Assembly (NCBI RefSeq): GCF_027594545.1 | Contig: NZ_CP115160.1 | Location: 4,274,501-4,338,500, forward strand | Source of the DNA: Algoriphagus sp. TR-M9 | GTDB taxonomy: Bacteria > Bacteroidota > Bacteroidia > Cytophagales > Cyclobacteriaceae | Length of the DNA: 64,000 nucleotides | Reading direction: 5' to 3' | Notes under the pieces: model-generated | The model's input: the letters and a program-made list of their open reading frames with translations, nothing else | What the model was told of the DNA's origin: nothing | Database searches by the model: none | Program-made: the position numbers and the translations under genes | In this document: in pieces, positions 1 to 9,401 of the stretch | Position numbering within the stretch: position 1 is the stretch's first letter | Layout: every line of letters starts with the position of its first letter

Positions 1-1
1 C

Positions 2-2290
2 TTGCAGTCTTACCAAAGCGCGCAGATCTTCGAGGCTATTGGCCTAGGCCCAGAGGTAATAGACCGATGCTTCAAAGGAACCATCTCTAGAATCAGCGGG
101 ATCTCCTTCAATGAACTGGCCGAAGAAGTATTGATCAGGCACACTGCGGCGTTTACCACTGATTCTCCAGTCCTTCAGCAGGGCGGGGTCTATCAATGGA
201 AGCGTAGAGGTGAAAAACACCTATTCAATCCAGAGTCGATTCACTTGCTACAGAAGTCTACCCGTCTTAATGACTTTGGACTTTATAAAAAATTCGCAAA
301 TAAAATCAACGAGCAATCCAAAGATGCGCTCACTTTAAGGGGCCTGTTCGAATTCAAAAAGCGAATTTCAGTCCCAATAGATGAGGTAGAACCTGCTAGC
401 TCCATCATGCGAAGATTTGCCACCGGAGCAATGTCCTTTGGGTCGATTTCCCATGAAGCGCATTCTACCTTGGCCATCGCAATGAATAGAATCGGCGCCA
501 AAAGTAACTCCGGAGAAGGAGGAGAGGATGAGGTACGTTTTCAGAAGAAAGAAAATGGAGATTGGGAGCGTTCCGCTATCAAGCAGGTAGCATCCGGTAG
601 ATTTGGTGTCACCAGCAACTACCTCAGCAATGCTGCCGAAATCCAGATTAAAATGGCTCAGGGCGCTAAACCCGGAGAAGGTGGACAGCTTCCGGGACAT
701 AAGGTAGATGAATGGATAGGAAGAGTGAGACATTCCACTCCTGGAGTAGGACTTATCTCACCTCCACCGCATCACGATATTTACTCCATAGAAGATCTAG
801 CTCAGCTTATCTATGACCTGAAAAATGCCAATAGAGAAGCCCGTATCAACGTAAAACTGGTTTCCCAAGCCGGTGTAGGTACCGTGGCAGCAGGTGTAGC
901 CAAAGCCATGGCAGATGTGATCCTAATCTCTGGAGCTGACGGCGGTACAGGCGCATCACCACTTAGCTCAATAAGACATGCTGGGCTGCCATGGGAGCTT
1001 GGTCTTTCTGAAGCGCATCAGACTTTGGTGAAAAACAACCTGAGAAGCAGGGTAGTCCTACAGACAGATGGACAGCTGAGAACAGGCCGCGACCTGGCTA
1101 TTGCTACCTTGCTGGGAGCCGAAGAGTGGGGCATATCCACTGCGGCTCTGGTAGTAGAGGGCTGTATCATGATGAGAAAATGTCATTTGAACACCTGCCC
1201 AGTAGGTATCGCAACGCAGAACCCTGAGCTTCGTAAGCTATTTACAGGTGATCCTGACCACGTAGTCAATTATTTCCAATTCCTCGTACAGGATCTTCGT
1301 GAAATTATGGCATCTCTAGGTTTCCGCACTGTAGATGAAATGGTAGGACAAAGTCACGTTCTTCAGTCTACCGGCCATTTAAATCACTGGAAATGGGATA
1401 AAGTAGACCTGAGCCCGATTTTCCACAAAGTGGAAGTGCCTGATCATGTAGGTATCCATAAGCAAATAGACCAAGACTTCGAACTTGAGCATGTTTTGGA
1501 TCGCAAACTGATCAAAGCAGCACATGCTTCCCTAGAGCAAGCGATGCCTTCCTCGGCAAAATTCGAGATAAAAAATACGGACAGATCGGTAGGCGCTATG
1601 CTTTCCAATGAAATCTCGAAGATATTTGGAAGCCCGGGACTACCCGAGGATACGATTAACTTTAAGTTCCACGGATCTGCAGGACAGACCTTCGGGGGAT
1701 TCCTGACCAAAGGAATCAATTTCGAACTGGAAGGCGAAGCTAATGATTACTTTGGCAAAGGGCTATCCGGTGGCAAGCTGATCATTTACCCAAGCCGTAA
1801 TGCACGATTTGCACCAGAAGAGAACATCATCATCGGAAATGTCGCCTTCTATGGAGCTACCTCTGGTGAAGCTTACATTAACGGTAAAGGCGGCGAGCGA
1901 TTCTGCGTGAGAAACTCAGGTGTACACACTGTAATCGAAGGCATAGGAGATCACGGATGTGAATATATGACAGGTGGGTTAATGATCAACTTAGGTGAGG
2001 TAGGAAGAAATTTTGCAGCAGGTATGAGTGGAGGAACAGCCTACATCTTGAATGATTATGTATCCGAAGTCAACCCTGAGCTGGTAGACATTGATCCAAT
2101 GGAAGAGGAAGACTTCTCTACTATCAAGACTTACCTGAAAAGGCATGTAAAACTGACCAAATCCAGATTAGGAGCACAGTTCCTGGAGGATTGGGACAAT
2201 TCAAAACAAAAATTTATCAAAGTAATGCCGAGAGATTACAAGGCGGTATTGCAGAAAAGAGCATTAGAACAATCAAAATCATTGGTGTAA
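2..2290 (+). CDS. gltB: Glutamate synthase large subunit, C-terminal part (cut by window start)
   Basis: Large (GOGAT) subunit of NADPH glutamate synthase, which converts 2-oxoglutarate plus glutamine to two glutamates. The 762 residues present cover the central FMN/2-oxoglutarate barrel (with [18 protein letters not shown] near residue 310) and the C-terminal GXGXG helix domain (about 530-700). Three cysteines spaced C-X5-C-X4-C at about residues 391-402 match the 3Fe-4S cluster ligands of the family. The amidotransferase domain lies upstream of the window, so the true start is not visible; the first TTG here is internal. gltD follows after one base, so the two are co-transcribed. Confidence 0.97.
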   Translation: MQSYQSAQIFEAIGLGPEVIDRCFKGTISRISGISFNELAEEVLIRHTAAFTTDSPVLQQGGVYQWKRRGEKHLFNPESIHLLQKSTRLNDFGLYKKFANKINEQSKDALTLRGLFEFKKRISVPIDEVEPASSIMRRFATGAMSFGSISHEAHSTLAIAMNRIGAKSNSGEGGEDEVRFQKKENGDWERSAIKQVASGRFGVTSNYLSNAAEIQIKMAQGAKPGEGGQLPGHKVDEWIGRVRHSTPGVGLISPPPHHDIYSIEDLAQLIYDLKNANREARINVKLVSQAGVGTVAAGVAKAMADVILISGADGGTGASPLSSIRHAGLPWELGLSEAHQTLVKNNLRSRVVLQTDGQLRTGRDLAIATLLGAEEWGISTAALVVEGCIMMRKCHLNTCPVGIATQNPELRKLFTGDPDHVVNYFQFLVQDLREIMASLGFRTVDEMVGQSHVLQSTGHLNHWKWDKVDLSPIFHKVEVPDHVGIHKQIDQDFELEHVLDRKLIKAAHASLEQAMPSSAKFEIKNTDRSVGAMLSNEISKIFGSPGLPEDTINFKFHGSAGQTFGGFLTKGINFELEGEANDYFGKGLSGGKLIIYPSRNARFAPEENIIIGNVAFYGATSGEAYINGKGGERFCVRNSGVHTVIEGIGDHGCEYMTGGLMINLGEVGRNFAAGMSGGTAYILNDYVSEVNPELVDIDPMEEEDFSTIKTYLKRHVKLTKSRLGAQFLEDWDNSKQKFIKVMPRDYKAVLQKRALEQSKSLV

Positions 2291-2291
2291 A

Positions 2292-3776
2292 ATGGGAGCA
2301 AAAGAAGGTTTTTTACAATTCAAAAGAGAAACTCCGGTTACCCGTGATCCAAAATCAAGAGTAGGTGACTACAAGGAGATATATGAGCCATTTCCTGCCG
2401 AAAAGTTAAATCAACAGTCGGCCAGGTGTATGGACTGTGGCATACCCTTTTGTCATAGTGGATGTCCGTTAGGAAATATCATTCCTGATTTCAACGACGC
2501 TGTGTATAATGAAGAGTGGGAAGAAGCCATTAAAATTCTGAGAAGTACCAATAACTTCCCGGAATTCACTGGTAGAATCTGCCCGGCTCCTTGTGAAGCC
2601 AGCTGCGTGTTAGGTATCAATAAAGATCCGGTGGCAATAGAATTGATCGAGAAGAACATTGCAGAAAAAGCATATGAACTAGGCTTGATCGAAGCTAAAC
2701 CTCCAAAAACCAGAACCGGTAAGCAAGTCGCTGTGATCGGATCTGGACCTGCAGGACTTGCTGCAGCGGACCAATTGAACCAAGCAGGTCATGAGGTTAC
2801 CTTGTTTGAAAAAGACACTAAACCCGGAGGTCTTCTCCGATTTGGTATTCCAGATTTCAAATTAGAAAAATGGGTGATCGACAGAAGAATAGAATTCATG
2901 AAGAAGGAGGGAGTAATATTCTCCTGTGACACTGAGGTAGGAATCAATATCAAAGCCGAAAACATCCTGAAAAACTTTGACGCCGTGGTATTATCCACAG
3001 GCGCAGGACAGCCACGTGCCTTGAACATCAAAGGTAGCAATGCCAAAGGCGTTCACTTTGCGATGGAATTTCTGGGACAACAAAACAAGGTGGTATCTGG
3101 AGAAATCGAAGAAAACCCGATCTCCGCTAAAGGAAAACATGTAGTAGTAATCGGTGGAGGAGATACTGGAAGTGACTGTATAGGCACATCCAATCGTCAC
3201 GGAGCCGCATCTATTACCCAGCTGGAGTTACTGCCAAAGCCTCCTCAGCAAAGGAATACACTAAACCCTTGGCCCGAATGGCCAATGACGCTACGTACGT
3301 CCTCCAGCCATGAAGAAGGAGCTGATCGGGTATTTTCTATTCTTACCAAGGAATTTACAGTAGATGAGCAAGGACAAGTCACTGGCTTGAAACTAGTAGA
3401 CCTGGAGTGGACGCATAAGGACGGGCGCATGGTATTCGAAGAAATAGAAGGAACAGAGCGTACTATTCCTTGTGACCTAGCCTTCTTGGCAATTGGATAT
3501 ACTGGCCCTGCTCAAAATGGCCTCTTGGATGCTTTCGGCGTACAAACCATGGAAAACACCCTTCCAAAATCCAAAAATTACCAAAGCACAAATGCTAAGG
3601 TCTTCTTGGCCGGGGATATGAGAAGAGGTCAATCCCTGGTGGTATGGGCGATTTCTGAAGGTAGAGAAGCTGCTGTAAAAGTAGATGAGTTCCTAATGGG
3701 AAGCTCTGCATTGCCTCAAAAAGACGAATCTTACTTCCAAGTAGAAGAGCAACTGGCAACTTCCAAAATAAGTTAA
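2292..3776 (+). CDS. gltD: Glutamate synthase small subunit
   Basis: NADPH-oxidising beta subunit (494 aa) that passes electrons to GltB. The N-terminal domain has the two-cluster cysteine set, CMDCGIPFCHSGCP near residue 46 and a C-X3-C-X3-C group near 95-105, for 4Fe-4S clusters. A GXGXXG dinucleotide fold for FAD follows (VIGSGPAGLAAADQL, about 148) and a second for NADPH (VVVIGGGDTGSDC, about 285). Length is normal for GltD. The ATG lies one base after the gltB stop, and a strong terminator follows the stop codon. A perfect DnaA box (TTATCCACA, 2991-2999) occurs inside the gene and is probably chance. Confidence 0.97.
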   Translation: MGAKEGFLQFKRETPVTRDPKSRVGDYKEIYEPFPAEKLNQQSARCMDCGIPFCHSGCPLGNIIPDFNDAVYNEEWEEAIKILRSTNNFPEFTGRICPAPCEASCVLGINKDPVAIELIEKNIAEKAYELGLIEAKPPKTRTGKQVAVIGSGPAGLAAADQLNQAGHEVTLFEKDTKPGGLLRFGIPDFKLEKWVIDRRIEFMKKEGVIFSCDTEVGINIKAENILKNFDAVVLSTGAGQPRALNIKGSNAKGVHFAMEFLGQQNKVVSGEIEENPISAKGKHVVVIGGGDTGSDCIGTSNRHGAASITQLELLPKPPQQRNTLNPWPEWPMTLRTSSSHEEGADRVFSILTKEFTVDEQGQVTGLKLVDLEWTHKDGRMVFEEIEGTERTIPCDLAFLAIGYTGPAQNGLLDAFGVQTMENTLPKSKNYQSTNAKVFLAGDMRRGQSLVVWAISEGREAAVKVDEFLMGSSALPQKDESYFQVEEQLATSKIS

Positions 3777-3799
3777 GCCGACCGCCGCTACTGCTATTA

Positions 3800-3836
3800 A
3801 AAAGCCACTCAGGGACCTGGTTCTTGAGTGGCTTTT
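3800..3836 (+). terminator. Terminator after gltBD
   Basis: A 12-bp perfect inverted repeat (AAAAGCCACTCA / TGAGTGGCTTTT, loop 13 nt) lies 24 bp after the gltD stop. The flanking A and T runs let it work in both directions, so it could also end the convergent gene at 3855-4283. Confidence 0.85.
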
Positions 3837-3854
3837 ACTTTCAGCAAGCTGGTT

Positions 3855-4283
3855 TTAGTTATTTCCTCCGCCTCGCCTGCGCGGATTATCTTCAATCTGG
3901 GCATTAGGCCTGCCCCTTCTTCTTTCACTTCTCAGCTCCTCCTTTAGAGCTATCCATTGGGCTCTCTGCTCCTCGGTCAAGACCAACTGAATCTCCTCAT
4001 CCTGAGCTTTCATTTCCGCACGCATGGCCTGCATCTGAGCTCTTCGCTCCTCAGCTTCAGCTTTGCGCTCCGCCATTTCTGCTTCTCTCTTTTTCGCATA
4101 TTCAAGATTGATTTCCAAAATCTGCTTTTGCTGTTCCTCAGACAATTGCAGCTGCTCTGCCATTTTCTCAGTGCTCATCTTCGCTCTTTGCTCAGGGCTA
4201 GGTCTATCCCCACCTCTTTTTTGCGCCATTGTGCCCAGGCTGATCATGACCATCATGCCTGTAGCTAAAATCCATTTGTTCAT
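3855..4283 (-). CDS. Spy/CpxP-like periplasmic helical protein
   Basis: A small secreted protein (142 aa) with an N-terminal signal peptide ending near MAQ (residue 21). The mature part is almost entirely charged helix rich in Glu, Arg, Lys, Met and Gln. Two copies of the L(S/T)xEQ motif seen in Spy/CpxP/LTXXQ proteins are visible: LSEEQQKQI (about 47) and LTEEQRAQW (about 103). The C-terminus is Arg/Gly/Asn rich. Spy-type proteins are periplasmic chaperones or stress sensors, but function here is only inferred from this layout. It stands alone, convergent with gltD and upstream-adjacent to ndh, which is on the same strand. Confidence 0.75.
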   Translation of the reverse strand: MNKWILATGMMVMISLGTMAQKRGGDRPSPEQRAKMSTEKMAEQLQLSEEQQKQILEINLEYAKKREAEMAERKAEAEERRAQMQAMRAEMKAQDEEIQLVLTEEQRAQWIALKEELRSERRRGRPNAQIEDNPRRRGGGNN

Positions 4284-4375
4284 CTGTTTTATAGTTAGTT
4301 ACATGGATTAGACAGAGCACAGCTCCTTCGGTTTAATCTATGCATACTCAAAACATGTTAACAAATCTAAATCAC

Positions 4376-5707
4376 CTATTGCTCCTCCATAAGCTCCTGT
4401 GGATCCTTCCCTTTAGCAATCTTTGGTTTGATCAAAAGCCGAAGACTAGGATCAAAACTGAGGTAGTTCCAAGACCAATCCAGGAAAATAAAAAGTTTGT
4501 TTTTGACACCTAGTATGGCCATCAAATGCACAAAAAGCCATGTGAGCCAGGCCATAACTCCCTGAAATTTAATAAATGGAAGATCCACTACGGCCAGTTT
4601 TCTCCCTACCGTGGCCATGGATCCCAAATCTTTATAGGCAAAGGGTTTTGTACCTTTGCCTTTTTGCTTTTGGATCAAATTGAAGCCTAGATTTTTCGCC
4701 TGTTGCAGCGCTACCTGTGCTACCTGTGGATGGCCATTAGGATAGTCTTCAGTTTTCATCAGACTCACATCTCCAAGGGCGTATACTTCAGGACAATCTA
4801 CTATTTCGGACTGCTCATTGACCAGAATCCTTCCATTCGGAGCAAAATGCTGATCTTTCAACCCTCCAATTTGAACTGGCTTGATACCAGCTGCCCAAAG
4901 CAAGGTGTGCGTCTCTATGGGGGCTTTTCCTTCCAGCGTCACCTCCTTGCCATCGTAATTCTTCACCATGGTATCTAGCATCACCTCCACCCCCAACTTT
5001 AGGAGGTATTTCAAAGCGCTGTCCTTTGCTTCTTTGGACATAGGTGCCAGCAAGGTAGGACCTGCTTCTATCAGCACGATTTTCATATTGTGAAAATTCA
5101 GCTCTGGGTAATCTTTAGGAAGCACATTATTCCGCAGGTCTGCCATTGCTCCGGCGAGCTCCACTCCGGTGGGACCTCCACCTACTATCACCACATTCAT
5201 CAGCGCCTTGCGGTCTTCAGCTTTCTCTATATTAATCGCCCGCTCATAATTTGAAATGATTTTATTCCGAATGAATAAGGCTTCCGACACGGATTTCATG
5301 GGTGATGCGGCTGCTTCTATGGATTTAGATCCAAAATAGTTCGTATCAGCGCCCATGGCCAATACCAGATGGTCGTAATCTAGATAGCCTACATTGGTGT
5401 AAACACGCTTGATCTTTTGGTCAAAATAATCCACCTCAGCCATCCTGAAGATCACATTGGTAGATTTATGAAAAACTTTGCGAAGCGGAAATGAAATGGC
5501 GCTAGGCTCCAACCCGGCTGTAGCCACCTGGTAAAACAAGGGCTGAAACTGATGGTAGTTGTTCTTATCCAGAAGAATCACCTGAAAGGGCTTGTTCATT
5601 AAGTCCCGCGCCAGCTTGAGGCCTGCAAATCCGGCTCCTATGATGACTACTTTGGGATAATTTGACTTGGGGATATTTGGAAGGACTGTAGAGGAATGGT
5701 CCGTCAT
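4376..5707 (-). CDS. ndh: Type II NADH dehydrogenase (NDH-2)
   Basis: A single-subunit, non-proton-pumping NADH:quinone oxidoreductase (443 aa) at the cytoplasmic membrane. The FAD Rossmann motif VVIIGAGFAGLKLARDL lies at about residue 20 and the NADH-binding motif VVIVGGGPTGVELAGAMAD at about 173. The 'WAAG' and 'ALGD' family motifs are present in the middle. The last 80 residues contain a hydrophobic hairpin (about 370-410) like the membrane anchor of the family. It is monocistronic; the start ATG is preceded by an AT-rich stretch shared with the divergent yebC. Confidence 0.93.
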   Translation of the reverse strand: MTDHSSTVLPNIPKSNYPKVVIIGAGFAGLKLARDLMNKPFQVILLDKNNYHQFQPLFYQVATAGLEPSAISFPLRKVFHKSTNVIFRMAEVDYFDQKIKRVYTNVGYLDYDHLVLAMGADTNYFGSKSIEAAASPMKSVSEALFIRNKIISNYERAINIEKAEDRKALMNVVIVGGGPTGVELAGAMADLRNNVLPKDYPELNFHNMKIVLIEAGPTLLAPMSKEAKDSALKYLLKLGVEVMLDTMVKNYDGKEVTLEGKAPIETHTLLWAAGIKPVQIGGLKDQHFAPNGRILVNEQSEIVDCPEVYALGDVSLMKTEDYPNGHPQVAQVALQQAKNLGFNLIQKQKGKGTKPFAYKDLGSMATVGRKLAVVDLPFIKFQGVMAWLTWLFVHLMAILGVKNKLFIFLDWSWNYLSFDPSLRLLIKPKIAKGKDPQELMEEQ

Positions 5708-5852
5708 AGTACGAGCAATTTAAAAGCTTAAAATTAATTGATTAGATAGGGCTCATTTGACTGTTCAATTAACAAATTCTCTGCTTAGAATCGTTCATAT
5801 TTCTACCTAAACGAAAAGAATTACTATTTTTACCACCCAAATAACGAGAACT

Positions 5853-6560
5853 ATGGGAAGAGCATTTGAATTCCGAAAAGAGAGAAAATTCAAGCGTTGG
5901 GACAAGATGTCCAAGGTATTTACGCGGCTAGGGAAAGAAATCGTAATGGCGGTGAAATCCGGCGGACCTGACCCAGCCTCCAACCCCAAACTGCGGACCA
6001 TCATCCAAAACGCCAAAGGCGCCCAAATGCCTAAGGACAGAATCGAAGCTGCGATCAAACGTGCTTCCAACAAAGACGAAAAAGATTACGAAGAAGTAGT
6101 ATATGAGGGCTATGGGCCATTTGGTATAGCTGTAGTAGTCGAGGCCTCCACAGACAATATCAACAGAACAGTGGCTAATGTAAGAAGTTACTTTTCGAAG
6201 GCTGGAGGATCTTTGGGAACCTCCGGTTCGGTGGTGTTTATGTTTGACAGAAGAGCTGTGTTCCGCTTTGCGAAGGATGCACTTGACCTGGAAGAAATGG
6301 AGCTGGAGCTAATCGATTTTGGATTAGTAGATATTGACGAAAATGAAGGAGAGATTTTCGTTTACACTGAATTCGAGGATTTTGGTGTGATGCAAAAAGC
6401 TTTAGAAGAAAAAGGAATAGAAGTCATCAGTGCGGATTTCCAGCGCTTCCCTACCACTCTCACCGAACTAACGGAAGAGCAGGAAGAAATCATCAACAAG
6501 ATGATTGATAAAATGGAAGAAGACGATGATGTGAACCAAATATTCACCAATATGGCCTAG
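5853..6560 (+). CDS. yebC: YebC/PmpR-family regulator / translation factor
   Basis: A 235-residue YebC/TACO1-family protein. Visible family features are the N-terminal MGRAFEFRKERKFKRWDKM segment, the KSGGPDPASNPKLRTII block and the central VYEGYGPFGIAVVVE motif. Some family members act as DNA-binding regulators and others relieve ribosome stalling at proline runs. Length and start are typical of the Bacteroidota form. Its stop codon lies inside a terminator hairpin, and the next gene begins directly after the hairpin's T run. Confidence 0.93.
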   Translation: MGRAFEFRKERKFKRWDKMSKVFTRLGKEIVMAVKSGGPDPASNPKLRTIIQNAKGAQMPKDRIEAAIKRASNKDEKDYEEVVYEGYGPFGIAVVVEASTDNINRTVANVRSYFSKAGGSLGTSGSVVFMFDRRAVFRFAKDALDLEEMELELIDFGLVDIDENEGEIFVYTEFEDFGVMQKALEEKGIEVISADFQRFPTTLTELTEEQEEIINKMIDKMEEDDDVNQIFTNMA

Positions 6561-6581
6561 GCTTTTGCCGGGCCTTTTTTT
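6554..6581 (+). terminator. Terminator overlapping the yebC stop codon
   Basis: GGCC-TA-GGC, loop TTTT, then GCC-G-GGCC followed by seven T residues. The two stems (4 and 3 bp) are separated by a small internal loop. The yebC stop TAG (6558-6560) is inside the left arm, and the ATG of the next gene begins at 6582, the base after the T run. Confidence 0.65.
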
Positions 6582-7148
6582 ATGAATTTCCCCAAAAGAG
6601 AAAATTTCCGACCCACAGAAAAACCCCTGATCATCGTGGGTAGTAAAAACCCCGTCAAAATAGCCTGCACGGAAATTGCATTTGCTGAAACATTCAACAG
6701 AAACTATCTGGTCAATGGCATCAGTGCAGCATCTCAGGTACCTGATCAGCCCCATGGTGACAAAGAAACTTACCTAGGAGCCAAAAACAGGGTCATGAAT
6801 GCCAAAAGGACTTTTCCAGAAGCCGATTATTGGGTGGGGATAGAAGGGGGAGTGGCCGACGATGACAATGGAATGTATGCTTTTGCCTGGATATACATTG
6901 AAGACAAGGCGGGCAAGCACGGCAAGGCCAAAACCGGGACATTTTATCTCCCACAAGCTGTGGCAGACCTGGTCCATGCCGGTTTGGAGCTAGGTAAAGC
7001 GGATGACCAATTCTTTTCCCAGCATAATTCCAAACAGCAGGGAGGATCAGTAGGCATACTCACCAAAGGCGTATTAACTAGGCAATCCTATTATAGTCAG
7101 GCAATTATATTAGCACTGATCCCATTCATCAATAAAGAAATATATTGA
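6582..7148 (+). CDS. yjjX: Inosine/xanthosine triphosphatase, YjjX family
   Basis: A 188-residue YjjX/NTPase-type house-cleaning enzyme that hydrolyses non-canonical ITP and XTP to monophosphates. Recognisable parts are IIVGSKNPVKI near residue 18, the ETYLGAKNRV block near 62, WVGIEGGV near 84 and the C-terminal GGSVGILTKGVLTRQ. It has about 15 more N-terminal residues than typical family members. The ATG at 6582 is the only in-frame ATG before the conserved core. There is no room for a ribosome-binding site other than inside the terminator of yebC, so expression must come from read-through or from an internal start such as the GTG in IIVGSK. Confidence 0.87.
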   Translation: MNFPKRENFRPTEKPLIIVGSKNPVKIACTEIAFAETFNRNYLVNGISAASQVPDQPHGDKETYLGAKNRVMNAKRTFPEADYWVGIEGGVADDDNGMYAFAWIYIEDKAGKHGKAKTGTFYLPQAVADLVHAGLELGKADDQFFSQHNSKQQGGSVGILTKGVLTRQSYYSQAIILALIPFINKEIY

Positions 7149-7209
7149 AATGGATTCTTTTTGAAAATTTTTTCAAGAAGTTTTAACAAATGGAAAATAT
7201 TTTACCTAT

Positions 7210-7272
7210 TATTGGATAATTGAAATTTAATCCTTTGATTTATCCAATACACACGAATTATTCCAATTCGTG
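7210..7272. repeat. Two adjacent perfect inverted repeats
   Basis: TATTGGATAA at 7210-7219 is perfectly inverted at 7240-7249. Two bases later a second perfect stem, CACGAATT / AATTCGTG (7252-7259 and 7265-7272, loop 5), follows. They sit between the convergent yjjX and the gene at 7327-8334. Neither has a following T run, so they are not standard terminators; they may protect mRNA 3' ends or be a small dispersed element. Confidence 0.55.
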
Positions 7273-7326
7273 ATGGATGAGCTAGAAAAGTAGAAGTTGC
7301 TTTAATCACCCCTAAAATTAAGTAGC

Positions 7327-8334
7327 TTATGGCCTCTCCTCGGAGAGGCCTACTTTTTTCAGGTTTTTCAGAAAGTTTTCTAAAGCCACTCGCCAGTCCG
7401 GGTCTGCATCCCATTCTGGACCTATGTAGAGCTCATCCCTCACGATGAGTTTGATGTAGTATTTGACTACAATTTGCTGAGACGGCTCAGCTCCTGCTGA
7501 TTCCACCCCCATACTTTTCATCAGATCTGCCTCCCGGCCTTCTACTTTGACCAGTAAAAATTGTATTCTATCCTGAATGAGTTCCTGATTTGATCTGGCT
7601 TCTGTCAGCCATTCTACATCATATGGATATTCCCGGTCAAGTATACTTTTGATCCCGGCTTTTTGGGCATCCTGCTCCGCCAGTATGGCCTCGGGAGACT
7701 TGCCGTACATATCATACCTGAAGTAGCTCAAGAGGCCGGTTTCCGCAGATGAACCAGCTATGGGGATTCCCAATTTGAATACATCCAGGTTCAAGGGATT
7801 TCTCGCCAAAAACTTTTGCTGCGAAGAGATCTGCTCTTGATTGATCGTCAGGAATTCAGGCACATCGATAACCAACAAATTCCTAGTTTCTCTCGCCTCT
7901 CCAATGCCTGCAAACTGACTCAACGTTTCCTCTAAACCCTGAGCCTGAATTCCATATAGCGAGGTAGAAGGGATCATTTTGGCATCCCCGGTAAATGGGC
8001 CTACATGGATACTGGACTGGTTTTTCTGGCGTGTCACCAATACGATGTTTTTAATCAGCCTAGTTCCAAAATACTGCGCATAATCAGCTTGTACTGCTTC
8101 TGAAAGAGCTACTTTTTCCAATTCAAAATAAGCGACAGGATCACCTCCTGCAGCTGTTAGGGCTTGATGAACACTATCAGCCACTTCCATCCAGGTCATA
8201 ATCGGTCTGGCAGAAGGATCTGCAGAGATAAAAACAATGGATTTCCCATCAAAAAAAGACTCGGGCAGAGTCCCCTGGGCACGCAGCACCGCTGAAGAAA
8301 TAAAAAGTATAAGTACTATGAAGAGATATTTCAT
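7327..8334 (-). CDS. Secreted protein of unknown function
   Basis: A 335-residue protein with an N-terminal signal peptide (MKYLFIVLILFISSAVLRAQ). I chose the ATG at 8334 because it begins directly with the signal peptide; an upstream in-frame ATG at 8355 would add seven residues. The mature protein looks globular, with no recognised catalytic motif. A region near residue 60-110 has alternating hydrophobic strands (IKNIVLVTRQ), and the C-terminus is rich in Glu/Asp. I cannot assign a family. The last codons are encoded inside a strong hairpin used by the opposite strand as terminator. Confidence 0.7.
   Translation of the reverse strand: MKYLFIVLILFISSAVLRAQGTLPESFFDGKSIVFISADPSARPIMTWMEVADSVHQALTAAGGDPVAYFELEKVALSEAVQADYAQYFGTRLIKNIVLVTRQKNQSSIHVGPFTGDAKMIPSTSLYGIQAQGLEETLSQFAGIGEARETRNLLVIDVPEFLTINQEQISSQQKFLARNPLNLDVFKLGIPIAGSSAETGLLSYFRYDMYGKSPEAILAEQDAQKAGIKSILDREYPYDVEWLTEARSNQELIQDRIQFLLVKVEGREADLMKSMGVESAGAEPSQQIVVKYYIKLIVRDELYIGPEWDADPDWRVALENFLKNLKKVGLSEERP
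7331..7359 (+). terminator. Terminator for the yebC-yjjX strand
   Basis: A 9-bp perfect stem GGCCTCTCC / GGAGAGGCC with a two-base loop (7340-7341), followed on the + strand by TACTTTTTT. It lies within the 3' end of the convergent gene, so the two transcription units overlap. Confidence 0.75.
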
Positions 8335-8403
8335 GAATTCAGACCAGCGATTCACTTAGCTTATTAATTTTACCAATATACATAACGCAAAATACTATCC
8401 CAG

Positions 8404-9333
8404 ATGCAAGTTGCAATCAAATACTGTCTAAGTTGTCTGTTAATTTTTTCAATTCACCTGGCCAAAGCCCAGTCTATTGACAAAACAAAGCTGATCGAAC
8501 ATATCGCATACCTATCCTCTGATGAGCTGGAAGGGAGAAAAACCCAAAGCCAAGGAAATCTCGCAGCTAGAGAATATATCTTGAACGAGTTCAAAAGTCT
8601 AGATCTGGCGACACAATATCCCGATTATATCCAGAAATTTTCCTTTGAAGGCAGGAGAGACAATAAAGTTTACGATCAGGCAGCCAATATCATAGCTTAC
8701 ATTCCCGGAAGCAGTTCGAAAAAACTAATCGTCATCACTGCACATTATGACCATGTGGGAATAGGTCGGGCGGACTCAGCAGGAGACTCCATTTACAACG
8801 GCGCAGATGACAATGCCTCTGGAACAGCCGCACTTTTGGAGTTGGCCAGGTATTTCAAGGCACATCGTCCCGCGCATGGAATTATGTTTGCGGCACTCGA
8901 TGGCGAGGAAATGGGACTACAAGGGGCAAAAGCATTGGTGAAGGACTTCCCGTATGCGCTGGATCAGATTGTGTTGAACATCAATATGGATATGATCTCC
9001 AGAAATGAAAATGGGGAGCTATATGCCTCTGGCACTTATTATTACCCTACTTTCAAAACGATTTTAGAAGAGGCGGCTTCGGGAAATAAACCAATCTTAA
9101 AATTTGGACACGATGAACCCAATACGGGGAGGGACAACTGGACAAACTCCTCTGATCACGGGGCATTTTTCAAAGAAAATGTGCCTCATATCTATTTCGG
9201 GGTAGAAGATCATAAAGATTACCATAAGCCAAGCGACTCATTTGAAAATATAGATCAGGAGTTTTTTGTCAATGCTACAAATCTTATTTTAAAGTGCACG
9301 ATAGCGCTAGATCAGGAATTGCTCAAAGAATAA
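8404..9333 (+). CDS. M28-family zinc aminopeptidase, secreted
   Basis: A 309-residue peptidase with a signal peptide ending near IHLAKAQ (residue 23). The M28 co-catalytic zinc ligands are visible in order: H in ITAHYDHVG (about 113), D in NGADDNASGT (about 137), EE in LDGEEMGLQG (about 167), D in NMDMISRNE (about 195), and a late H in NSSDHGAFFKENVPHIYFG (about 260-275). Such exported enzymes trim amino acids from peptides outside the cytoplasm. It is divergent from the gene at 7327-8334 and monocistronic. Length is normal for the short single-domain form without a PA insert. Confidence 0.9.
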   Translation: MQVAIKYCLSCLLIFSIHLAKAQSIDKTKLIEHIAYLSSDELEGRKTQSQGNLAAREYILNEFKSLDLATQYPDYIQKFSFEGRRDNKVYDQAANIIAYIPGSSSKKLIVITAHYDHVGIGRADSAGDSIYNGADDNASGTAALLELARYFKAHRPAHGIMFAALDGEEMGLQGAKALVKDFPYALDQIVLNINMDMISRNENGELYASGTYYYPTFKTILEEAASGNKPILKFGHDEPNTGRDNWTNSSDHGAFFKENVPHIYFGVEDHKDYHKPSDSFENIDQEFFVNATNLILKCTIALDQELLKE

Positions 9334-9401
9334 TTCAATTACTTTTCATTAGACCCCAACTTCCTTAATTTACATTTTAAAGCAGGCTGCAAACTAATAT
9401 T

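Noticed and set aside
3290..3300. TACGTA occurrences inside coding genes (gltD here, also about 43838 and 58255)
   Set aside because: A 6-bp palindrome is expected several times in 64 kb by chance; only the promoter copies with the TTA spacer and second heptamer are meaningful.
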